The position numbers and the translations under genes are program-made. Under the pieces are notes generated by a model. The model searched no databases. It was given only the letters and a program-made list of their open reading frames with translations, and was not told the origin of the DNA. A stretch of 64,000 nt of DNA from NCBI RefSeq assembly GCF_024139115.2, contig NC_085140.1:296265293-296329292 (forward strand), given 5' to 3'. Positions 8,681-18,352 of the stretch are shown here, one piece after another; the stretch's first letter is position 1, and every line of letters starts with the position of its first letter. The DNA comes from Armigeres subalbatus (taxonomy: Eukaryota > Arthropoda > Insecta > Diptera > Culicidae).

Positions 8681-10659
8681 CATTTATTTGAATTTAGTGC
8701 ATTTCGTACCATAATCAACTCATTGTCGATTTCGGAAGCAACCTCAATCTCATTCCAGGTTAGTTCCATTGATCCTGAGTCCAACGCGTAAAGGAAATGT
8801 TTCTCTTCATCATTATCGAATGAATCCGCCTGTTGAGTTTCACGCACAAGCCGAGAAAGAGCGTCCGCTATATTTTGATCACCAGGAACGCGCTTAATAG
8901 AAAAATCATACGGTTGAAGTCTTAAGGCCCAGCTTTCCGCACGAGATACCGCTCTTCTTCCTAAACGGTGACTTGGGTTGAAAATATACTGATTTGCTTC
9001 AGCGTCGGTCCGGATTACAAAAGATCTTCCCAATAGATAGAAGCTGAATCTTTCCACTCCCCAAACGACCGCCAAAGCTTCCTTCTGTGTTTGGGGATAA
9101 CGTTTCTCTGATTCGGTCAGAACTTTGGACGCACAGGATATAATTCTGGGAGTATTAGTTGTCGTGTCATATTGAATAAGAACAGCCCCAAGTCCGATTG
9201 GCGAAGCATCCACGAAGAGTTCTGTTTCGTCGCTTTGGTTATAGTATCCTAGTCGTTTGATATTCTTTAGTGCGTTCTCCTTCAGAAATGTGAATTCATT
9301 TTCTTCATTTGTGGTCCAGTAGAATACATCAGAAGCTGCTAGCGCTCGCAAATATTCAGTTTTGTCTGCCCTGTGGATAATGAATTTATCCACGAAAGTT
9401 ATTAGACCCAAGAAACTTTTCACTTCGGAGCAATTTTTGGGTTTCCTGAATTCTTTTATTGCTGCAACCTTCTCTTCATGCACTTGCCATCCATCCGGTG
9501 ATAGCGTAAATCCTATGAACTTTACGAACTGGCTGCCGAACACGCATTTTTCGTCGTTTAACTTTACGTTATGATTTGCTAGCCTTGCGAGAACCTCTGC
9601 AAGATTCGCATCATGCTGCTCTTTAGTGCTTCCAAATACAAGTACATCGTCCAAAAAATTACGGCATCCTCTGCAATCCCCTAGTACTTTTCGCTGCAAC
9701 GTTTCTTGAAATAGATCTGGGGCGTTGCACAATCCAAAGGGTAGTCTCACGCATCGAAACATTCCGTATTCTGTGAAAAAGTTTGTGAGGTGCCTGGATT
9801 CGGGATGTAGCTCAATATGAAAAAAGGCATTCGCCAGATCTATAGTGGAAAACCATGTTGCGCCGTCGAGTTCCGCTAGAATTTTCTCTAGGGTTGGCAT
9901 AGCGAACGGGTTGCGATGAATATAACGATTTGGTCCTCTCAAATCTATTACCAAGCGTATGTCGTTCTTTCCTTTTGGAACCACTATCATCGAAGAGCAA
10001 AATGAGGTATCCATACCATCTATTACTCGTTCGATGATGTCAGCTGAAGTTAACTCTTGCAGTCGTTTCTCTACTAGTGGTTTTACTGCCAAGGGCACAT
10101 TAACAAAAATATTTCGGCATGGAGGTCTTGTCGTGTCATAATATATTTTAACGGGAGGAACATTGAACTTCGGAAATGCCTCATTCGAACAGATTACCGC
10201 GATTTCTCCTGCATGTAACACCCAGTCCTTTCCGGAACAGTACGGTTGAATAGGTACTTTCAATCCCAACATTAAGACACTGTATCTACAAGCCGTAGCT
10301 CTGCTCAAAAGGGCTTTACATTCCTTGACCACATAGAATTTCTCTAACAGCGTCGGTCTACTGTCTGAAATATGCAAATATGCGTGGAAAGTCGCTAGCA
10401 CATCAATCATTCCTGTCGTAGCGTAGGCTTTCAGTGGTCGATCCGTTTCGTAATTCACATTGAATACTTCGTTTTTATATTGAGGTTCTGAAAGAAGTTT
10501 CTTGAACAGTTCTGAAGTAAACGTATTCACTTCGGCCCCCGAGTCTATCAAAAACGAGCACTGCAACCCAGCAACAGAAGCTGTGACGAAACCGTTCTCG
10601 CTTGATTTACTTGATGAACAAGTGATTGCATTCATTGAACCGGAACATGGTTTTTCGAT
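8681..10659 (-). CDS. Ty3/gypsy-like protease-reverse transcriptase-RNase H
   Basis: About 650 residues with no internal stop. The aspartic protease motif LIDSGAEVNTF lies near residue 30. Reverse transcriptase runs ~155-420 with LVIDLRGPNRYIHRNPFAMP, FSTIDLANAFFHIEL, RLPFGLCNAPDLFQ and the catalytic FLDD (a YLDD variant). RNase H follows with FVDASPIGLGAVL and TDAEANQYI, the latter at the usual TDH position. The minus-strand neighbours are a gag exon upstream (11197-12437) and the linker exon downstream. No integrase core is visible. This is either an unusual retrotransposon or a retroelement-derived host gene. Clade is uncertain. Confidence 0.7.
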
Positions 10660-10722
10660 CTACAATTTTTTTTTTATATTATTATCAACACTATTCATAA
10701 TTGACCTCGAACCACTACTTAC
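10660..10722 (-). other. Candidate intron (63 bp) carrying the only stop in the pol frame
   Basis: The donor AATAAA/GTAAGT is a perfect consensus and the acceptor reads AAATTGTAG/ATCG. The length is a multiple of three, and unspliced RNA would hit the TAG at the acceptor. Removing it joins the flanking frames in phase 0. The acceptor lacks a pyrimidine tract, which weakens the case. Confidence 0.4.
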
Positions 10723-10920
10723 TTTATTATTTTGCCTTTCGTCACCTTGCAGAAATTCATTGCGGAATACGTTAGACGCTTGAATGTCCGTCGCCTGATG
10801 GACAATAACAGAATATGATGTCTCAGATTTCGAATGGTACAGATCGGCTTTCTTCGGAGTATTTGTCGCTCTGGAAGGAACCGCGACTGGATTGGTGGTA
10901 CACGACAACGATTTTCTTTC
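10723..10920 (-). CDS. Candidate pol linker exon upstream of the protease
   Basis: A 66-codon open segment, rich in Ser, Thr and Asn, with no recognised domain. It is in frame with the protease exon across 10660-10722 and in phase 0 with the gag frame across 10921-11196. It begins exactly at the acceptor-like TAATAG/GAAAG. Its status as an exon rests on phase continuity and donor quality. Confidence 0.35.
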
Positions 10921-11196
10921 CTATTATACGTAATAGATATATTATTTGAACGTTAAATTTATTTCCTTTCTTTTTTTCTTACATATTTATGTATATAACA
11001 TTTAAATGCTTATTCAACTTTTTTTCAGTTACCAAATTCCTGCTTTTTTTTAAATTTTAGCAGATCTTTTCTTATAAAGCTTATGTAGTTAAATGTATTA
11101 GTCTATACGAGATATGACGTTTTTTGAAATTCAATTCATGTGTATAGGGTAATAATATTGTATTGTAGATAATTACTTCTCATCATTTTCACTTAC
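10921..11196 (-). other. Candidate intron between gag and pol frames (276 bp)
   Basis: The donor CAACGG/GTAAGT is a perfect consensus inside the last codons of gag. The acceptor TACGTATAATAG/GAAAG opens the next frame in phase 0. The interior is very AT-rich with stops in all frames. Unspliced RNA would end gag at 11173. Confidence 0.4.
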
Positions 11197-12437
11197 CCGT
11201 TGCTCGTCTTTCAGGTCATCTGGTTGTTCAATAGCAGCGATTTTGTTCGGAACCGTATCTGGAACATCATCTGTATGGCGCTTTAGTGTCTCAGGGTATG
11301 AACATACCCTTTGAATGTGCCCAATACGTCCACATTTGTTGCACCGTTTGTCCTTGATATTACAGTCGTCTGCTGAATGGTACACCCCGCCGCAACGCCA
11401 GCATCTTTCACCACGTACAGGCCCACCACTTCTCGGCTGATATGTTTGGAAACTGCCTGCTGTATACGATTGCCTTCCTCTATTATTACGCCATGCTCCG
11501 CGACGCCATGCATTTCCACGTTGAAATCCACCGGCGCGCAATCCTCGAGAAGCAAAATTACCAGGGTATCTTTGTTGACGCGAAGTATCCCAACTTGAAA
11601 CGGACTGTACCGGAGCAACCAAAGCTGGTTCAGCATGACTATTGCGGCGCATCACATATTCCTCATTAAGTCTAATGGTTTCAATTTCACGCACTTTGTC
11701 CACGAGATCAATGTAAGTACATTTGCGGCTAAGCATTTTCAAGGCCGTTGTGCGAACTTCTCGGCTCCTTGCGTGTTCCGCAACCGTGGATGCAATCTCC
11801 TCAAATTCCTTGTTGCCATCAAATTCGCATAGACGAGCTATCGATCCCACTCGAGTTATGAAGTTTAGATCCGTTTCTTCAGGTTTTTGACTCAGTAATG
11901 CCAACCGACGTCGCATTAACATTACGTCTGACCCGGAACCGAAATATGTCTTGAGCCGTTGCATTGCGTTTGAGAAGGGTTCCGTGACTTCATCTGGCGT
12001 ATCATCTTGAGATTTAGTGTTCCTGTAAATCTCGAGTAACCTTGATCCAGCCTTAACCTTGAATACGGTGAATTTGGTGGACTCGTCATCAATTCCTGCT
12101 AGTTTAAGCGAATCCACAAGCAAATCCTTCCACATTTCGTATGTTTGACGGTGAATATCTTCTCCGTCCGCCGCTTTGCACTCCGGTACGTTAATGGAAG
12201 CGATTGAGAGTTGGTTCATTGACGAGAAAAATTTTGACTCTTCAAAATTTGATGTCGGTGCTTGACGAGTGCTGCTCATTTTATTGTCCGCATTAAACTC
12301 AATTTCCGGATTATCTACGTTTTGAAGACTACGTTCAAGAGCTTCCATCAAAGTTGCATTTTTGGCTTTTTCCTCTGCCAATTCACGTGCCAAGTCTTTT
12401 GCCTTCCGCTTTTGATCCCGTGTTCGTGCTGTTTTAT
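11197..12437 (-). CDS. Ty3/gypsy-like Gag with two zinc knuckles
   Basis: About 410 residues. The central part has the alpha-helical look of a retrotransposon capsid (YEMWKDLLVDSLKLAG, GSRLLEIYR, RRRLALLSQKPEE). An Arg/Gly-rich stretch (FASRGLRAGG, NAWRRGAWRNNRGR) follows, then two CCHC knuckles: CWRCGGVYHSADDC and CNKCGRIGHIQRVC. It would package RNA into particles. The 5' edge is set by the acceptor-like TTTATTACAG/ATAAAAC at 12438, because the frame is closed just upstream and no early ATG exists. If unspliced, the first usable ATG is near 12347. The gag frame reads on to a TAA at 11173-11175 if the downstream intron is retained. Confidence 0.6.
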
Positions 12438-12540
12438 CTGTAATAAATTAATTACACAACGCTTACTTCACGGTGTCTTAACGTTATTTTTTAATTTAAT
12501 TTTTTTATGGTATATATTTCCCCTTTTTTTTGTGCCTGTT

Positions 12541-12803
12541 CAGGTGCTTACTTGTCCCGCTTTACCGCCATGTTTGATTTTGTTTTAGCAGGTACCCACA
12601 CGTCCTGCATTAGATTGGAGCTCTTCTTTTTTTTTTTTTTTTGACATTCATTGTCTTGAACAGGTACCCACGCGTCCTGCATTAATATAAGTTATTTTCT
12701 ATTTTACTCTTTTGAGCAGGTACCCACACGTCCTGCATTATATTCGTCACATTTTTTTTCAGACTTTCATTGTCTTGAGCAGGTACCCACACGTCCTGCA
12801 TTA
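12541..12803 (-). repeat. Tandem hairpin repeat in the gypsy-like leader
   Basis: Four copies of a 25-bp unit (GCAGGTACCCACACGTCCTG plus CATTA) at 12588, 12660, 12716 and 12779, and one degenerate copy at 12541. Spacing is 56-72 bp. Each unit can pair GCAGG with CCTGC. Spacers share CATTGTCTTGA before two of the units. It lies just upstream of gag on the minus strand, where leader, packaging or dimerisation elements would sit; that role is inference. Confidence 0.7.
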
Positions 12804-13443
12804 AAATAATCATAATTTTTTTGATGATCATCATTATAAATTATTACCCATCATCATTTTACAATCCATATTTCAATAACTTTCGAGGAACGTGTACTTA
12901 TTGTCGTATAATGCGAACATAGCGCTTAGCATCTCTTTTAGTTGTTTACACTATGCTTAGGCTACGGGATTCAAGCATCTTACAAAATTATAAACAAAGA
13001 AAATGAAATCAAGACATACGTTCAGGTAATGTAAGTCTAAACGTAGCAACTCAGTTTATGTCTTGTTTATCTCGTTTGGGTTTCGCAGAATGAAAAACCC
13101 GTAATAGTAACTAGTGATTCTACACGGAGTGACACGGTTACAGCGGCAGGCGGCAGAAAGGAGAAGCCCTTCTCCCAACGTAGAAATTTCCACTCGGCTT
13201 GGAAAGCTAGGTTGCCCCTGGGATGAGTCCAAAAGGTGAGTCGCATGTTCTATATTCCTACGTAAGCTAAAATCTAACTTACTCCATTTTGATCGGGATT
13301 CTACAGGTCTCGACGTATAATTCAAAGCATCCTGTAAAATTTTCTCGAAAGATTCTTAATTTGATTTTGAGCTGTTGATGATTCAAAATACGTTTTGTCG
13401 AAAAGAGTTCATAGTGCAAAACATAATCGCTTGGCGTCTATTG
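12804..13443. other. No gene seen
   Basis: AT-rich sequence with no convincing frame. If the gypsy-like element has a 5' LTR it should be here, but I find no matching copy downstream at 7700-8650. Confidence 0.3.
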
Positions 13444-13452
13444 TCGGTGGGT

Positions 13453-13738
13453 CTTCTTCTTCTTCGTTGGCATTACATCCCTCACTGGGACAGAGCCGCC
13501 TCGCAGCTTAGTGTTCATTAAGCACTTCCATAGTTATTAGCTGCGAGGTTCCTGAGCCAAATTACCATTTCTGCATTCGTATATCATGAGGCTAACACGA
13601 TGATACTTTTATGCCCAGGGAAGTCGAGACAATTTCCAATCCGAAAATTGTCTAGACCGGCACCGGGAATCGAACCCAGCAACCCTCAGCATGGTCTTGC
13701 TTTGTAGCCGCGCGTCTTACCGCACGGCTAAGGAGGGC
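13453..13738 (-). mobile_element. tRNA-derived SINE, Feilai-like
   Basis: On the minus strand the element starts with a tRNA-like head (TTAGCCGTGCGGTAAGACGCG as A box, GGGTTCGATTCCC as B box). It ends in a (GAA)n tail after GATGTAATGCCAACG. Flanks TCGGTGGGT (13444-13452) and CCGATGGGT (13738-13746) form an imperfect target duplication. The head would recruit RNA polymerase III; spread depends on a LINE. The Feilai assignment is from recall of this Aedes family. Confidence 0.75.
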
Positions 13739-13746
13739 CGATGGGT

Positions 13747-14639
13747 AGTTGCAGTAAAAATGTTCCTCTAAAGTTGCGTTTTTATCGATTTGGTTTCGTC
13801 AACAGAAAGTGAACTTTTCTGGCAAGATTCTTTGGTTTTGTTTATGTAAGTCATTGGGAATAAAATGAGGTCCACTATTTCATACAAAAGAAGGTTGATC
13901 AGTGATTAATTTTCTTCAAAGGACAAAACTTAACTGTTTTGCGACGACAGAACGTTGTCCGTCGGTAGCACAATCACAAGTGCGCGTCGGAGGAAGATGA
14001 GACAATAAATTTGTTCCAATGGATGAACCATTTTTTTCCAAAATGCGCTTTTCCAATAACTAACTGCAACCAAACGCTCGTCGGAACCTTGCGTTGAAAT
14101 TTCACTTCGTTCAGCTATTGTTCAACGGCCATTGGATGACTTTTCGGTAAGACATTTTCAGCATCGCCACTGGTCGCCATTTTTGTGTTCACCCTTTCTT
14201 CACTTAAAATGCCGGTTTGTTAAGGTTGAATGATCTACAGCAATGCAATGGTTTTCCGCTGAAAATTCTACCAGCGTCTTCGTACTACTGTGTCCGCTCC
14301 ACTGCGTCCGCTCTGCGTGAGAACTTGTTCGAACCGAGGATTAGATCCAAACCAACAAGTTGCTTGATTTTGCATGTACGGAACTTGTTGTTTTACTATT
14401 TCTAAACTGTTTGCTAATTTCAATAATAAATAGTTGAAAATTTGTATTTTTGAAACAATACAATGTAGTGTTGACTCATCCTTGATCGGATTGTCCTGTC
14501 CAAAAATATTGGCAATCCATCGAAAAGCGTCTGAGATATTAACGTTCAAAGTTTATCATATGTTCGTAACGATCTCCGATTTTCGCAATCGCAAAGTGTA
14601 CGCCAATGAAGAAAAGACAGACGTAGTCCTACGTCAAAA
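13747..14639. other. No gene seen
   Basis: Ordinary AT-rich intergenic sequence. No supported ORF, repeat boundary or RNA gene recognised. Confidence 0.4.
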
Positions 14640-15485
14640 TGAGAAGTAAGAAATAAGAAATGAGAATTGAGTGGTGAGCAGTGAGATTTGGGATGTGATG
14701 ACTAGAAAGTAAGAAATGAGGAGTGAGAAGTACAGTTTGAGAAGTGAGGAGCAAAAGTTTAAAAGTGAATAGTGAGACAGAAGGAAGAAGGGAATATATA
14801 GAAGAACGAACAAGGTAGAAAGAAGGAAGAACGAAAAAGTAGAGAGGAAAACAGAAGGTAACGTCTAAGAAATAAGAAACAAGAAAAAAAAGAAAGAGAG
14901 AAGAAATAAAAAAAAATAAAGAAGAAGTAGAAAGAAAGATGCGAGAAAAAAGAAAAAAGAAGGGTAGAAGGAAGAAAGAAGAAAAAAGGATAGAAGAAAG
15001 AAAGAAGAAGAACGAAGAAGTAAAGAAATAAAGAAGAAAGAAAAAGAAGAAAGCAAGAAGAAGAAAGGAAAAAGTAAGAAAGAAGAAGTAATAGGGATTA
15101 AGAAAGGAGAGAGACAGAATAAAAAAAAAGTAAATATTGAATTATTTCTCACGTCAAACGTCCTTTTCATCACTTCTCACTTCTGAATTATCAAATCTCA
15201 CTTGAAATTCCTCACTTCTCGGTTCTTATTTTTCATCTCTCATTTCCTCCTTCTTATTTTCCTTTTGTCATATCTCATCCCCTACTTCTCATTTCTCACT
15301 TCTTATTTTCCACTTCTCTCTTCTCAATGTTCACTTGTCTAATTTCATTTATCACTTTTCACATTTAACCTCTCACTTTTCACTTTTCCAAACTAACTTT
15401 TTTCTCACTTCTCACTTAATATTTCTCACTTTTCATACTTTTCTTTTAACTTCTCATCTCTCATTTGTCACATTCAACTTTACCT
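14640..15485. repeat. Simple-repeat foldback: GA-rich then CT-rich
   Basis: 14640-15130 is almost pure purine (GAGAAGTGAGAAATGAG, then AAGAAGAAAG). 15135-15480 is the pyrimidine counterpart (CTCACTTCTCATTTCTC). The two halves are roughly reverse-complementary, so the block could fold on itself. Long Phe/Leu/Ser-rich frames here are artefacts of base composition. Confidence 0.65.
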
Positions 15486-16363
15486 ATTTATTAAAAACAC
15501 TTTAATAAAGTTTAAAAAAAAACTATTTATTTTTTTATGCAATGCTCCTTAATTGTTTGAAATCCTTATTCCTCCCAACACCAAATTCTGCCTATTCGCA
15601 TCTCATTTCTCACTCTTCATCACTCGCAATCTGGAAAAGTTTCCTCTTCAGCTTCTCCGCCGAATGAGCTGACAACGAGAAATTCCCTCGTAGGGGAATT
15701 ATGGGTAAGACCGACACTGCGGGTAAAATCGACAGCACTTCAGATCTCTGATTTCAGGTGATTATCTGACAGAATGCTGACGCATTTTGAATGATCTTTC
15801 GATTTCTTGGATTTTTTTTAGCCATTTTGTAACTGGCGGAGAAGAATTGCAGTCGAAATAAACCAAAAATAACATTGATCTTCATTGACGAGATGAGTTA
15901 TCTAAAATTTTGGTATCGGTGAATAAGCTTTTTCGACAATAATTTGTTGATTTTTAGAATGTAATTCATCAATGATCTAAAATTGAACATCATTTCGTTT
16001 ATGTTGGAAAAATAGTTTACTTTCCTAATTATTAACGTCCACATATAGCTCAACATCATTATGTTAGCAATTGGGGTAACACCTGCCTTCGAATCACAAA
16101 ATCATTCGCATAATGTAATTCAAGTATTTGATAAACGAGGTACTAAGACCCGGAGAATAGACCCGGAGATAGTCAGAGATTGATTATGCTATGTATAATC
16201 ATCGTTGACAGGTCTAGGGGATCATTAAGTCATCAAGGATAATCTGCAGGTCGAATAACAAAAGTGCAAAAAAAGAAAGTGTTGTACTTTCGTGATCCAT
16301 TTTCACCCCTTTTAAAAGTTTTAACATGGAGCTTGTTACCTATGAAACCGGCCATTTCAATTT
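15486..16363. other. No gene; possible end of a GGGTAAGACCGACAC repeat
   Basis: At 15702 the sequence GGGTAAGACCGACACTGCGG is followed by GGTAAAATCGACA. A related inverted motif (GTCGATCTTACCCGC) lies at 17664-17678. They may be ends of one DNA element spanning ~15690-17700, but no target duplication was found. Confidence 0.25.
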
Positions 16364-16371
16364 CTTGTCAT

Positions 16372-17160
16372 CCAGGGTTCGTATCGCTCACTCAATCTCA
16401 GGAGCACAGGATGCTCCCTCACGAACATTTTCGGGGAGAAATCGCTTTTCGGGAAAGAAAAACAGCCCGGAGAGTGATAACCATTTTTCGCTCACTTCGA
16501 TTGCCGCCAAACGTTGGTTTAGGTACTCTTTTTCGTTCATATTCGAGTCTTTTCGTGGCATCTTCAATGCAAATGGTAGTAGCTTATGTAAAACAAATAA
16601 CTTAAGGTGATTATAGAATGAAGCCAGAAATCGGCCATTGTAAACCACATGCTTTTCCAATATTTTTTTCAAGAGCACGAGATGAAAGAACCATAACGCG
16701 TATGGGGCTAAAATAATGGTAGATCGTTTGCTTAGTTATGCTGAACAATCATAATTTGATTTTCGGCACTGTACGAAAACTATTACGCCAGATTTAGGGT
16801 TTTGGAAATGTATGTAGATAATACAGATGCTTTCATACAGATAACGTGGTGATGTAGCTAGAGTAAGCGCATCCCTACGGCTATTATTGTTACTATTCTG
16901 GGTTCGAATCCCGGCGCGGCCATACAATTTTGTAATTGTTTTGCGATAATTCTCGCGAAAAGTGAGTGAGTGGGTAAAAGTGATGAAACGAAAAAGGATT
17001 TTCATCTAATAGGCAAGATTTTTGTTTATCATCCAAGGCTAATTGTAGAGAAAGATTAATGGGCGAAAGATGATCCTGAAAATAAACAACGAAAAAAGAT
17101 TCTCCCTTGGCCCGAGAAACGCTTGCTTTGGTCTCATTGAAACGAAAAGTTGAAACCCTG
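16372..17160 (+). mobile_element. hAT-type non-autonomous element carrying a tRNA-like block, copy A
   Basis: Ends CAGGGTTCG ... CGAAAAGTTGAAACCCTG, flanked by the 8-bp duplication CTTGTCAT at 16364-16371 and 17161-17168, as hAT transposases make. A second copy at 43313-43875 has its own perfect duplication. Inside, 16850-16922 contains a tRNA-like segment with a clean B box (GGGTTCGAATCCCGGCGCGG). No transposase is encoded. Confidence 0.8.
16855..16922 (+). other. tRNA-like block inside the hAT MITE
   Basis: TGTAGCTAGAGTAAGCGCATCC looks like an A-box region and TGGGTTCGAATCCCGGCGCG like a T arm. The 5' acceptor strand does not pair with the 3' one, so this is a captured tRNA or SINE remnant rather than a tRNA gene. 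It is kept in both copies of the MITE. Confidence 0.45.
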
Positions 17161-17411
17161 CTTGTCATTACTGCACCATACGCTTTCAATTTTGAATCAC
17201 TGTTATAAACAACTTTTCAAAATAATACAAATTGAAATGTGGATCAATATTTAAATTAAATAGTAGATTTGTTACTAACATTGTTATACTTTACATATGT
17301 TTTATCCAAACCATTGAAGAAACCAAAGAAAATATGATACAATTATATACAATTTTGTTCAACCATCGTTTATGAGTGACCACTAAACATTAATTTCAAG
17401 CATAAATATCT

Positions 17412-17544
17412 ATTTTCATTTATTTAGTTTACATCTAAACAGATAACACTGAATCAACAATTTGACGCCACAATACACGGTTCGAGGCCGCATCTCTCCA
17501 TCCTCGGATACGCACCACGCTCGCCAAGTCGTTTTGCACCTTTT
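17412..17544 (-). mobile_element. 5'-truncated 3' end of RTE family 2
   Basis: 133 bp nearly identical to the 3' end of the element at 4253-7698. Flanked by GCATAAATATCT (17400-17411) and GCATGAATATCT (17545-17556), an imperfect 12-bp target duplication that proves retroposition in place. Confidence 0.8.
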
Positions 17545-17840
17545 GCATGAATATCTGAAAGACTGTTAATAAACAGTTTCAATTATGTTGTAATTTCATT
17601 TGAAATTGTTTTGATGTTAGATTCTATTCCGACTTGGTGTGTCGGTTGTCACCCTCACAGGGTGTCGATCTTACCCGCACCCCAGCTGGTTCGGCTTAAA
17701 AAAGGACTGTTCGCGTTTTCATCAGAAAACAAATTCTATCGAGAAATATTGTCGTGAGACCTCATGGACTGATACATAAAGGGCCAAATCTAGCTTGTAT
17801 GAATTTTGTAGACCGGGAAATTGCTTCATAGGTTGAGGAG

Positions 17841-17895
17841 TTTTTTTTTGTGTCTTTATTAAGGAGACTTTCAGCCCGAGGCTGGCTCGTCTCCG
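17841..17895 (-). mobile_element. Micro-retroposon: hairpin, AATAAA, poly(A), copy A
   Basis: A 55-bp minus-strand unit starting CGGAGACGAGCC. The outer stem GGAGAC/GTCTCC encloses CAGCC-TCG-GGCTG, followed by TTAATAAAGACAC and an A tail. It is bracketed by exact 11-bp copies of AGGTTGAGGAG (17830-17840, 17896-17906). The same unit with the same first base is at 34400-34456. Confidence 0.75.
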
Positions 17896-17906
17896 AGGTT
17901 GAGGAG

Positions 17907-18352
17907 TTGTAAAATAGCTTAAGGTGTCGGTTGTCTGAAGGTGTCGGTTAAGGAATTCTTTGGGAATCTTTCGTAAATCCTTTACAAATTCTTTAAAAAA
18001 AACCCTTCGGAATGTATCTCACTCACTAATGTGTTCTGAGCACCTCTCAGGGACATAAGGCCAACCAATGTAAAAATTATCCTTCCTGGGAAGCTGCTCG
18101 CTTTAGCCTTGATCTAGGCCCAGGTAAGATTCCGGTCGACTTCCTTTATGTCTTTGTTGAGGCTACGTCACCTCATGCCCCTTGGTCTTCCTCTGCTACT
18201 ATGTCCCACCGGATTCCAGTCCAGCGCTTGATTTGCAGAGCTCAGATGGATTTGGTAAGTACGGTTGACCAATTGATCAATGACGATTGACAAAACCGTG
18301 AATGCTACAGCAGCCTTAATCACGGAGTATCAAATCTCAGTATCAGTATCAA
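17907..18352. other. No gene seen
   Basis: Unassigned sequence up to the truncated RTE copy. ATCAAATCT at 18329-18337 recurs after the RTE tail at 20270 and may be its target duplication, with a few extra 5' bases. Confidence 0.35.

Noticed and set aside
11173..11196. Ordinary gag stop with frameshifted pol, instead of an intron
   Set aside because: Possible, but the perfect GTAAGT donor inside the last gag codons and phase-0 continuity over two successive gaps fit splicing better. Not excluded without RNA data.
14865..15173. 102-residue Phe/Leu/Ser-rich frame on the minus strand
   Set aside because: Product of a pure purine tract read in antisense; composition artefact, not a membrane protein.
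16864..16922. Functional tRNA gene
   Set aside because: The T arm is good but the acceptor stem does not pair, and the block travels inside a hAT MITE.
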